A stretch of 18,918 nt of DNA from SG8-40 sp050050435 (GTDB lineage: Bacteria > Pseudomonadota > Gammaproteobacteria > Burkholderiales > Eutrophovitaceae). The position numbers and the translations under genes are program-made. The DNA lies in assembly GCA_050050435.1 (NCBI GenBank), contig JASFUE010000019.1:1-18918 (forward strand), written 5' to 3'. This document shows positions 1-6,407 of the stretch, one piece after another (position 1 is the first letter of the stretch; each line of letters begins with the position of its first letter). The notes beneath the pieces are model-generated. The model was not told where the DNA came from. It did no database searches and saw only the letters and a list, made by a program, of their open reading frames with translations.

Positions 1-148
1 GTTCGAAATCGGTGTACGCTTTCGCCATGCCGCGCATCATCTGCGGCGTGAACCCATTTAGCTTTTGGGCACGGTCGATTGCGATGAGCAGCACGCCGTC
101 TTCCAGTTCCGTGTGGATGCGCCCTTCGCCGCTGTCGGTTTGCTTCAT
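1..148 (-). CDS. Enoyl-CoA hydratase/isomerase family protein, N-terminal part (cut by window edge)
   Basis: Translating the minus strand from the ATG at 148 gives 49 residues of a crotonase-fold N-terminus: a short lead, then a strand of the form ELEDGVLLIAIDR, then the A-Q-K-L-N-G-F-T-P-Q-M stretch that matches the RPEKLNAF-type first helix of enoyl-CoA hydratases. Family members hydrate 2-enoyl-CoA thioesters or isomerise them in fatty-acid, aromatic or terpenoid acid degradation, in the cytoplasm. The oxyanion-hole and catalytic Glu regions lie outside the window, so the exact reaction cannot be judged. Start choice is open: the ATG has only a weak AAGG about 11 bases upstream, whereas an in-frame GTG at 211 has a strong GGGAGG six bases before it and would add 21 residues. 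I kept the ATG because the lead length then matches the family. It lies 98 bases after the methyltransferase stop, probably in the same transcript. Confidence 0.8.
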   Translation of the reverse strand, partial: MKQTDSGEGRIHTELEDGVLLIAIDRAQKLNGFTPQMMRGMAKAYTDFE

Positions 149-246
149 CTGTCTTGCGCCTTTCCGGTCAATTGTCGCGGTCTGCCATCGGCCGCCGTTT
201 TCCCCACTCACGGCAGGCCTCCCGATTCATGCGCAACGGGTCCGCT

Positions 247-1086
247 TCAGCTTTTTTTGAGTACTCCCTGTACCAGAACGATCCTCTGATCTTCCAGATT
301 ACGTACCACGTTCTTGCGCATTTTGCCCGCGTCAGGCCCGAGGATCAGTTGTACACCGAGCGGTGGCCGCTGCGCCGTATCCGCGGTTCTTGCTGCAAGC
401 CTGCGATACTCCTCGAGGTATTGCGCAGTGACGTCCTGCCAGATCATTTCCCGAAACCCGGCTTTTGCCAGCAAATCGCGAATTGCATCGGGTGGTTGAA
501 GAAAACTCAAGCTGCCCTCACGTGCCCACGGCACTGGCAAATACAGCGGCGTGCGGGGTCCGCGCAGAACTTCCTGAAACACCAGACGCCCGCCAACGGC
601 GAGCACGCGGTTGGCTTCCTGATACAGGCGCAGCTTGTCCTCGATGTTCATGCCCGCCTGCTGCGTCCACACAAGGTGGAAAGAGGCTTCATCGAACGGC
701 ATCTCGAGCGCATTGCCGTGCCTGAAGGTGACATCGTCCTGCATCCCGCACATCTTCGTGAGCATGCTGGCGACCCGGCAAAATTCCTCGGTCAGGTCCA
801 GCCCGGTAATCTTGCAGCCATAATGTTGCGCCAGCGTGCGCGCTGGTCCACCCAGGCCGCTGCCGATATCGAGCACCCGCATACCGGCACCCATGCCGGC
901 CAGTTGTGCAAGCTGAAGCGTGGCGGCCTGACCACCGATATGAAATTCCGCGACCGGTGACAAATCATCGGTTGTGACCGAAGCCGGGTCGATGCCGCTG
1001 TCGCGCAAGGCTGCAAGAATCAGATCGCCCAGTCCCTCGCGCCCGTAATGGGTGTTCAGGTTGTTTTCGTAGTTGGTATCTGTCAT
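247..1086 (-). CDS. SAM-dependent methyltransferase, class I (UbiE / Methyltransf_11 type)
   Basis: This 279-residue cytoplasmic protein is a class I Rossmann methyltransferase. Motif I reads VLDIGSGLGGPAR (the SAM-binding glycine loop), followed by the acidic strand GLDLTEEF that would hold the ribose, the motif-II region GNALEMPFDEASFHLVW and the post-II strand VGGRLVFQEV. It resembles small-molecule methyltransferases of the sarcosine/dimethylglycine and tocopherol/ubiquinone groups more than RNA or protein methyltransferases. The substrate cannot be named. An in-frame ATG lies 45 bases upstream at 1131, but the ATG at 1086 has GGGGAGG at ideal spacing and gives the natural N-terminus MTDTNYENN, so I chose it. 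A 155-base gap carrying six 14-base repeats separates it from the acetyltransferase gene upstream, and the enoyl-CoA hydratase gene follows. The gene ends in a run of seven A on the coding strand just before its stop. Confidence 0.85.
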   Translation of the reverse strand: MTDTNYENNLNTHYGREGLGDLILAALRDSGIDPASVTTDDLSPVAEFHIGGQAATLQLAQLAGMGAGMRVLDIGSGLGGPARTLAQHYGCKITGLDLTEEFCRVASMLTKMCGMQDDVTFRHGNALEMPFDEASFHLVWTQQAGMNIEDKLRLYQEANRVLAVGGRLVFQEVLRGPRTPLYLPVPWAREGSLSFLQPPDAIRDLLAKAGFREMIWQDVTAQYLEEYRRLAARTADTAQRPPLGVQLILGPDAGKMRKNVVRNLEDQRIVLVQGVLKKS

Positions 1087-1118
1087 CGATCCTCCCCGAG
1101 GCAGCGCTTCGCAGTATT

Positions 1119-1202
1119 GATCAGACCGCACCGATCACATCCTACTGATTACATCGAATCGGTTACAGCATATCGATCATGCGGTATCGATCATTGACGA
1201 TA
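1119..1202. repeat. Six degenerate 14-base tandem repeats in the methyltransferase upstream region
   Basis: Six consecutive units begin at 1119, 1133, 1147, 1161, 1175 and 1189, exactly 14 bases apart. Their first five bases are GATCA, GATCA, GATTA, GGTTA, GATCA and GATCA, and units three to five end in ATC. The best-matched adjacent pair carry GATCACATC and GATTACATC, and TATCGATCAT occurs twice (1171 and 1185). The array fills most of the 155-base gap between the acetyltransferase stop and the methyltransferase start, on the promoter side of the latter. It may be a set of regulator half-sites or a decayed minisatellite. Confidence 0.7.
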
Positions 1203-1241
1203 ACGAATCCGGCTCCGGCACGGCTGTTACAAAACATCTGC

Positions 1242-2039
1242 TCAGGCCCGCGCCTGCTCGCCAAGACATCGGAAAACAGTCTCCGCCGGAAACTCCAGAT
1301 CAAAAGTGTTTCTCAGAACGTTGAGCAAGGCCTCGTCGCTATCGACCAGGGTGGTTTCAAAACCGTTACGTGTTTCCACGATCAACTCGCGGTTGCGCAG
1401 AATCTGACGCCGTTCAGGCGACGGAAGCTGTACCGTCAACGAACGCACGAAGCGCGATTGTGGATGCGTTGAAACATAATAGTTGGCCACTTCAAAATCG
1501 ACCGCCTCCTGTGGCTCGAGCGAAAAGGCATACAGATCGTTCCAGGTCTGGTTACGCGCCAGTTGCATGATCCACAGTCCCGGTGATTGCTCGATGACAC
1601 GATAGGTCCACAGATACTGCTGTACGGGCTGTCCATTCAGTGCAACCGGCATCAGCAGCCCATCGCCACCAAAGCCGACATCGGCAATCCAGTCCTGACC
1701 ATCGGCACGCACGCGCAGGCACATGTGCGTGCGCGGCAGCACTACGCCATTGCCGGGACGCACTCGTGCAGCCAGTCCGGTTACCTCAAAGCCGAGTGCG
1801 CGCAAGACCGCGGCGAACAATGTGTTCTGTTCGAAGCAATAGCCACCGCGCCGCCCTGCGAGCAGCTTCGCCTGCAAGTGTGCAAGGTCGAGCGAAATTG
1901 ACCGCCCCAGTAGTATGTCGAGATTTTCAAACGGGATGCGCGTGGCATGCGCCAGGTGCAGGGCCTGCAGCGTGGCATGATCCGCCGCGATTCGTCCTTC
2001 GTATCCGATGCGGCCCAGATAGGCAGAAACATCGATCAT
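1242..2039 (-). CDS. nat: Arylamine N-acetyltransferase
   Basis: This 265-residue protein has the family's usual length and all hallmarks of arylamine N-acetyltransferase, which moves an acetyl group from acetyl-CoA to arylamines, hydrazines or related acceptors through a cysteine thioester in the cytoplasm. The catalytic triad is visible: Cys68 in RRGGYCFEQN, His105 in PRTHM and Asp120 in ADVGFGG, spaced as in characterised enzymes. The N-terminal helical part carries RIPFENLDIL, another conserved NAT block. The ATG at 2039 lies 21 bases after the SDR stop with no clear Shine-Dalgarno, so translation may depend on coupling to the SDR gene. Bacterial NATs serve xenobiotic detoxification, and homologues act in catabolic (mycobacterial cholesterol) or biosynthetic (ansamycin amide synthase) loci. 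The neighbouring SDR, methyltransferase and enoyl-CoA hydratase would suit either setting, but that is inference. Confidence 0.93.
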   Translation of the reverse strand: MIDVSAYLGRIGYEGRIAADHATLQALHLAHATRIPFENLDILLGRSISLDLAHLQAKLLAGRRGGYCFEQNTLFAAVLRALGFEVTGLAARVRPGNGVVLPRTHMCLRVRADGQDWIADVGFGGDGLLMPVALNGQPVQQYLWTYRVIEQSPGLWIMQLARNQTWNDLYAFSLEPQEAVDFEVANYYVSTHPQSRFVRSLTVQLPSPERRQILRNRELIVETRNGFETTLVDSDEALLNVLRNTFDLEFPAETVFRCLGEQARA

Positions 2040-2060
2040 GACGGCGGTTACATCTGTGTG

Positions 2061-2828
2061 TCAGCCGGCGGACAATCCGCCATCCGCCGTATAGACACCG
2101 CCGGTGCAGATGCTCGATTCGTCCGAAGCAAGAAACAATATCAGGTTGGCAACTTCATCCGGTGTCCCGTATCGTTTCATCGGCAGGCCGGCAACCACCT
2201 CCGCATGAGCCTTGTCCGGCTTGTCAGGTGAGCGGTTCTTCTCGATCGAGCGCATCATCTGTGTCTCGGTCGGCCCCGGCAGCACGCAATTGACCCGGAT
2301 GTTGTCGCCAACGCATTCCATTGCTGCAGTTCGCATCATCCCTATCTCGGCATGCTTGCTCGCCACGTAGGCGGAGTTGCCCAAGCCGCGCGCCTTGAGC
2401 CCGGCAATCGATGAAGTAATGATGATACTGCCACCCTTGCCGCGCATTGGCGGAATCGCATGCTTCAGGCCGAGAAAAACGCCGCGCACGTTGACCGCCA
2501 TCAGTTCATCAAAGACATCGGTCGGGTACTCGGGTATCGGTGCCGCTGCGCCTTCGAAACCGGCATTGACCAGGAAAACATCGAGCGCGCCGAATTTTTC
2601 CAGACAGAATCGAACAATCGCCTGATTGTCTTCCTCTTTTGACACGTCCGCCGTCGCATAGGCGGCGTTTGCTTCTCCCAATTCATTGGCAAGCTCGGAT
2701 AGCAGTGCGCGCCTGCGCCCGGCCAACATGACCTTCGCCCCTTCCTTGACGAAGCGTTTTGCAGCCGCAAGACCAATACCGCTACCGGCACCGGTTATCA
2801 GCGCGACCTTGCCTTCAAGACGTCCCAT
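2061..2828 (-). CDS. Short-chain dehydrogenase/reductase (classical SDR)
   Basis: A 255-residue classical SDR, a cytoplasmic NAD(P)-dependent alcohol/ketone oxidoreductase. The cofactor motif TGAGSGIG is at residues 12-19, NAG at 88-90, the structural Asn at 113 (NVRG), the catalytic Ser at 139/140, and Tyr154-xxx-Lys158 in SAYVASK. The C-terminal TGGVYTADGG, which closes most classical SDRs, is also intact. The double Arg after the second strand (AGRRR) suggests a preference for NADPH, because it replaces the Asp that binds the NAD ribose. The substrate is not deducible. The ATG at 2828 is preceded by GGGAGG with a rather long gap of about ten bases. The acetyltransferase gene follows after 21 bases, so the two are almost certainly cotranscribed. 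Confidence 0.92.
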   Translation of the reverse strand: MGRLEGKVALITGAGSGIGLAAAKRFVKEGAKVMLAGRRRALLSELANELGEANAAYATADVSKEEDNQAIVRFCLEKFGALDVFLVNAGFEGAAAPIPEYPTDVFDELMAVNVRGVFLGLKHAIPPMRGKGGSIIITSSIAGLKARGLGNSAYVASKHAEIGMMRTAAMECVGDNIRVNCVLPGPTETQMMRSIEKNRSPDKPDKAHAEVVAGLPMKRYGTPDEVANLILFLASDESSICTGGVYTADGGLSAG

Positions 2829-2971
2829 ATTCCATCTACCTCCCGTGTTTGCTTCGCCTGTTGATTTGCAATACTACCCCTCCCGCGGGTCAGGCGCCGC
2901 ACAAGACCGGTGATCCGGCTTGATTGCGGCATATTTCCTCGCGCGCCGGGGCGTGCGACGATTCCTGGCCG

Positions 2972-3700
2972 TCAGTTTTTCCAGTCGGAAAGAAAGAAAC
3001 GCAATTCGATCTGGCCAGCCTCCAGCATCAGCTGCCCCACGGCGTCGATTTTGACAACCGGCTGCCCGTAGAGCACGCGCTGCACGGTACGCTCAATTGC
3101 GTTTTGCTTTTCTGAACACAACCGGCGTGTGGAGCTCATGCGTTCGAATACGATGGCGCGATCGCGCAAGCTTGCCTGACCCGAGAAGCGGTTACACCCG
3201 TAACTGCCTGTTACCGTCATCCGTTCGCCGAAATCGAGCTCCGGAACAGCGCCTTCGAATTCAACGGCATCGACCACAGTACCGCCAACGCTGTGCAACA
3301 ACCACCGGTGATGCTGCAAATCGCCTTCCGTGACGATGTCGGTCTCGTCGCAACGGCCATACAGGCGCGTTACCGTGATAAGGCCACTGTAGTCGGCCGC
3401 GAAACCGGTCCGCGGTGTTTCACGATCGATACGCCCTTCAAGGACCACGCACACAGGGGTGTAGGGTGCATTACCGGGAACGGTGGCGACCTCCTCGAGC
3501 GCCCCCTGCACGAACGCCGACGTATCTGCTCCCACCCAGTAACATTGGGAATTGATGGCCGGGCAGAATGCCCTGACCTCATGGCCGTATGTATAGGAGC
3601 CCCGATAGCGCAGAACATCCTTGACTGTTCCGCTCGAGAACACAGATGTTACTGTCAGCGCAGTAATCGCGAACAGGGCTGATGCAAACCCTTTCGGCAT
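2972..3700 (-). CDS. Secreted META/HslJ-domain protein with an NlpE-like N-terminal domain
   Basis: A 242-residue exported protein of unknown role. Residues 1-24 form a Sec-type signal (hydrophobic core ALFAITALTVTSVF) without a lipobox. Residues about 28-115 begin with RYRGSYTYGHEVRAFCP and CYWVG, which resembles the small beta-barrel of NlpE/COG3650-type envelope proteins. Residues about 128-237 are a META (DUF306) domain: W133 in HHRWLLHSVGG, then GSYGCNRFSG at 166-174 and TRRLC at 191-195, the usual conserved points of HslJ relatives. Family members are linked to envelope stress and to novobiocin or heat response, but the mechanism is unknown. Upstream AAGGA and GGGAAAG precede the ATG. 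The gene sits 125 bases after the SulP stop and 143 bases before the SDR start, so it may be its own unit. Confidence 0.75.
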   Translation of the reverse strand: MPKGFASALFAITALTVTSVFSSGTVKDVLRYRGSYTYGHEVRAFCPAINSQCYWVGADTSAFVQGALEEVATVPGNAPYTPVCVVLEGRIDRETPRTGFAADYSGLITVTRLYGRCDETDIVTEGDLQHHRWLLHSVGGTVVDAVEFEGAVPELDFGERMTVTGSYGCNRFSGQASLRDRAIVFERMSSTRRLCSEKQNAIERTVQRVLYGQPVVKIDAVGQLMLEAGQIELRFFLSDWKN

Positions 3701-3825
3701 CTTTCCCGCGTCCTTTCAGTTCTGCCAGTCATGTTGGCGACGCAACGGCGATCACTACTGCCTGCCGCGCGCGAGCGGCAATTCGACAGCAGGCTCACCA
3801 CCTCGACGCGTCCACGGCAAGCCAT

Positions 3826-5349
3826 CTAATTCGCCATCATGACTTCCAGACGCCCACCACGTTCGCTTCGCTCTCCCTTTATCGCTTCTATCATCGCGAG
3901 CGCTGATGAATCACAGTAGGGCACTCGTGTCAGATCCAGTATCGTATGTGCGTTGGGGCGCTCGCGAAGATGATGCGAGAGCGCATCGAGCGATGCATAG
4001 AATAGATTACCTGTCACCTCGATTCGCTCTACATCGTCCTCCTCGATCATCACGAGCGCGACTTTTGAGACGCCGGCGATAAAGAAACCAAGCGAAAGCA
4101 GCACGGCGACCGCCAGCCCCAATTTCAAACCGAGGAAAATCACTGTCAAAAAGGTCAACACAAAGACCGGGCCATCGATAGAGCTACGCATAAACCGGCG
4201 CGCCTCTGCCAACTGAATCATGCCAATGCCAACCAGTGCGAGTACGCCCGCGATTGCCGGCATCGGCAGGTAGGTGAGCAGCGGACCGAGGCTCCAGGCG
4301 ATCACGGCGACGGCGACCGCGGCAATCAATCCGGATAGTGGCGTCATCGCACCCATGCCAACGGCAACACTGGTGCGGTTGAAACTGCCTGATCCGGCAA
4401 ACGAAGAAAAGAACGGACCGATCAAATTCGACAATCCCTGGGCAAATACTTCCCGGCCGAGACTGACCTTGCTCTTTACGTGGCCCTTGAGGTCCTGTGC
4501 AATCACCAGTGATTGCGAGAGACCGAGAATGGCGATTGCCACCGCACTGGGAAATACCTCCTGCATCACGAGCAAGTACTCCGAAGAGACCGTCGGCAAA
4601 CGCAGCGGCAGCAACTGGAAAGGAATCCGTCCCAGCAGTTCGATATCCGTGCGCACCGGACCAAGGATACCGACAAGCAGCGCGCCCGATATACCACCCG
4701 CCAGTACGGCCGCGATGATGTAGGTGCGCGAAAAGCGTTTGCGCAGCAGCAATCCCGTCAGGATGGTAAAACCTCCGACCGTTGCTGCATACGGATTGAC
4801 GATGTCGTTCCACGACACGATCGCGATATAGAATTTCTCGTAGAAGAACTGGGTCGCCAACGGCCCCAGACCCAGTAGCCCTTCCAACGCAGATGTAATC
4901 AGCAACACGCCGACGCCCATCTTGATTCCGGAAATTGCGGCCGGGCTGAAATAGCGGAACAACTCCGCACCGCGCAGCAACCAGATCGACAACTGTATCA
5001 GCCCCACAACCAGACTGAGCAACAATACGTAATCAATGTAGAGCGGACTGCCGCGACCCGCGAAGGGCATGATGGTGAGTCCGAGCAAGATCGACATCGC
5101 CGTGTTCGGCCCGCCCACCATCGGCGTGTTTCCGAGCAAGCTGGCAAAGAATCCGACGAACACCGCGCAGTAGAGCCCGTACTCGGGCGGAAGGCCGACC
5201 AGGTAGGCGAACGTAATCGCCTGGGGAATGACGAGAACGGCGCCGGTGACACCAGAAAGGGTCTCGCGTCTCCCGTCGACAGTGCGGGTCCAGGAAAAAT
5301 CCGGGCGTACTTCGCTCCACAGAGCGCTGGCGTAACCCCGCAAACTCAA
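3826..5349 (-). CDS. SulP (SLC26-type) anion permease with a short C-terminal STAS domain
   Basis: An inner-membrane anion transporter of 507 residues. The start of the transmembrane part is typical SulP: VLVIPQAITFAYLVGLPPEYGLY, then a GNTPMVGGPNTAMS loop; many hydrophobic segments follow to about residue 430. A STAS-like region begins near residue 440 with GNLFYASLDAL and reaches the conserved ILDLTRVPYCDSSAL loop (Asp480, Ser481). The protein stops at 507, so STAS is about 68 residues instead of about 100 and lacks the last strand and helix. SulP proteins carry sulfate, bicarbonate or other anions, usually by Na+ or H+ coupling or exchange. The start is TTG at 5349, whose TGA overlap stops the cytochrome gene (TTGA), implying translational coupling. 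With a TsdA-like cytochrome upstream, a sulfur oxyanion is a reasonable substrate guess. Confidence 0.9.
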   Translation of the reverse strand: MSLRGYASALWSEVRPDFSWTRTVDGRRETLSGVTGAVLVIPQAITFAYLVGLPPEYGLYCAVFVGFFASLLGNTPMVGGPNTAMSILLGLTIMPFAGRGSPLYIDYVLLLSLVVGLIQLSIWLLRGAELFRYFSPAAISGIKMGVGVLLITSALEGLLGLGPLATQFFYEKFYIAIVSWNDIVNPYAATVGGFTILTGLLLRKRFSRTYIIAAVLAGGISGALLVGILGPVRTDIELLGRIPFQLLPLRLPTVSSEYLLVMQEVFPSAVAIAILGLSQSLVIAQDLKGHVKSKVSLGREVFAQGLSNLIGPFFSSFAGSGSFNRTSVAVGMGAMTPLSGLIAAVAVAVIAWSLGPLLTYLPMPAIAGVLALVGIGMIQLAEARRFMRSSIDGPVFVLTFLTVIFLGLKLGLAVAVLLSLGFFIAGVSKVALVMIEEDDVERIEVTGNLFYASLDALSHHLRERPNAHTILDLTRVPYCDSSALAMIEAIKGERSERGGRLEVMMAN

Positions 5350-6161
5350 GGTTGTTCCGCCCCGAAAATGACTGAAATCCGATGCCAGATGCGCTCGGCC
5401 AGTTTTGCCAGGCGGCCTTCTCTTGGATCAAATGGCCGGAGCTGCAAATGCAGGAACGCGGAAACGTCTAGCGCCTCCTGATAAGTGAGGCTGCGACCCT
5501 GGCCAAGCGGCATGTTCGCCCAGATAAAACCGGCGGCCTTTTCGATCCGGTTCATGCCGGCGCCGGCGTTATACGATTCCGCGCCCCACAGCGGCGGTGC
5601 CGCTGCGGTGCCGGCACCGTCTGCCCCGTGGCAAACCACGCAGGCGCGCCGGTATACCACTTCGCCGCGAGCCGGATTCGGGTCAAATCCCGTATCCGGG
5701 ATGGTTGGCACCCCCGCGCCCTGCGGCCGCTCTCCAATGATCTGCCCTTCCGACAGATAGTTGATGTAGGCGGCGACCGCCAGCACTTCCGGCGCGTGGT
5801 CAGGCGGCAACACGCCATTGTGGCTGTAGAGAAAACACTCGCGGATGCGCAGCACGATACCGTTCCGCACGCCGTTTTTCGAGCGCCATTGCGGATACAT
5901 GCCGGCGACGTTCAACGGCAACGCGTCGGCAACGGTGCCACCGTTCAAGTGGCAATTGGTACAGCGGAGCTTGTTGCCGACGTAGCGCGTCGCGTAGCGC
6001 TCGGTCTCCATGACGATGTCGTAACCATAGACGATATTGCTTTCATAGTCGTCGAGAAAATCGCGCGCCTTGAGCTCATCGATGGTGGGGCCCGCATTCG
6101 CGGTGAGCGACAATGCCAGCACGACGCCGAGAAAAGCACACTTGAAGATCGTTTTCCACAT
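5346..6161 (-). CDS. TsdA-like diheme cytochrome c (thiosulfate dehydrogenase family candidate)
   Basis: From the ATG at 6161 this is a 271-residue exported protein: signal peptide to about residue 23 (cleavage after ANA), then two heme-c sites, C67-T-N-C70-H71 and C174-V-V-C177-H178. The segment between them (HLNGG, then RIRECFLYSHNGVLPP with Cys109) matches TsdA, in which a cysteine about 40 residues after the first CxxCH ligates heme 1. Met217 in WANMPLG fits as the heme 2 ligand. TsdA oxidises two thiosulfate to tetrathionate in the periplasm, or reduces tetrathionate, passing electrons to cytochromes. Length and layout agree, but closely related diheme cytochromes have other roles. An in-frame ATG at 6176 adds five residues, and neither start has a strong Shine-Dalgarno. 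The SulP gene overlaps the stop codon. Confidence 0.75.
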   Translation of the reverse strand: MWKTIFKCAFLGVVLALSLTANAGPTIDELKARDFLDDYESNIVYGYDIVMETERYATRYVGNKLRCTNCHLNGGTVADALPLNVAGMYPQWRSKNGVRNGIVLRIRECFLYSHNGVLPPDHAPEVLAVAAYINYLSEGQIIGERPQGAGVPTIPDTGFDPNPARGEVVYRRACVVCHGADGAGTAAAPPLWGAESYNAGAGMNRIEKAAGFIWANMPLGQGRSLTYQEALDVSAFLHLQLRPFDPREGRLAKLAERIWHRISVIFGAEQP

Positions 6162-6185
6162 AGGCGCAACCAGCATCGTCAATTC

Positions 6186-6197
6186 GTTTGCGCAAAC
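6186..6197. promoter_or_regulatory. 12-base perfect palindrome upstream of the cytochrome gene
   Basis: GTTTGCGCAAAC is a perfect palindrome ending about 10 bases before the 6176 ATG and 25 before the 6161 ATG. It could be a dimeric repressor site blocking translation or transcription, or a small RNA hairpin. No regulator family is recognised from it. Confidence 0.4.
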
Positions 6198-6214
6198 ACC
6201 CAGGCGCAGGCGCC

Positions 6215-6258
6215 CTGTAATGGCTGCTCGCCGTAGCCTCGAGACAAATTCATTACAG
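6215..6258. promoter_or_regulatory. 8-bp inverted repeat in the cytochrome leader
   Basis: CTGTAATG at 6215-6222 is exactly complementary to CATTACAG at 6251-6258, with a 28-base loop. Together with a shorter dyad at 6203-6214 (GGCGC-AG-GCGCC) and the palindrome at 6186-6197, it makes the leader of the cytochrome gene unusually rich in potential stems. Confidence 0.35.
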
Positions 6259-6296
6259 CTCGCGCAGACGTGCTGACACAAAGACAGAATGCAAAT

Positions 6297-6327
6297 GCGA
6301 CGAGGCCATGACTGAGAGCCTCGTCGC
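6297..6327 (-). terminator. 10-bp perfect stem-loop downstream of the DsrE-like gene (terminator or processing hairpin)
   Basis: GCGACGAGGC at 6297-6306 pairs perfectly with GCCTCGTCGC at 6318-6327, with an 11-base loop. In the direction of transcription it lies about 80 bases after the DsrE-like stop and is followed by a moderately T-rich but not uninterrupted tract (CATTTGCATTCTG). The stem is strong enough for an intrinsic terminator, but the weak T-tract makes an attenuator, mRNA-stabilising or processing structure equally possible. Confidence 0.5.
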
Positions 6328-6380
6328 GTTCGTAACAGCGGGCACGACTATCGTCAGCCTTAATGCCGCGCCAGGTTGGC

Positions 6381-6400
6381 AGCACCGCTTACCAGGTGCT
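6381..6400 (-). other. Small inverted repeat just after the DsrE-like stop
   Basis: AGCACC at 6381-6386 pairs with GGTGCT at 6395-6400 around an 8-base loop, starting seven bases past the DsrE-like stop codon. There is no T-tract after it, so it is better read as a 3'-end stem of the mRNA than as a terminator. Confidence 0.3.
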
Positions 6401-6407
6401 TCATTGT

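Noticed and set aside
154..960. A 268-codon plus-strand open frame opposite the methyltransferase
   Set aside because: The minus-strand frame has intact SAM-binding motifs and a strong ribosome site; the plus frame has no homology character.
3763..3780. TGCCGC/GCGGCA stem between the SulP and META genes as a terminator
   Set aside because: The stem is short and no T-tract follows in the direction of transcription.
6162..6281. N-terminal extension of the diheme cytochrome to 6281
   Set aside because: It would place about 40 residues, including extra cysteines, ahead of a good signal peptide, and it overlaps the inverted repeats of the leader.
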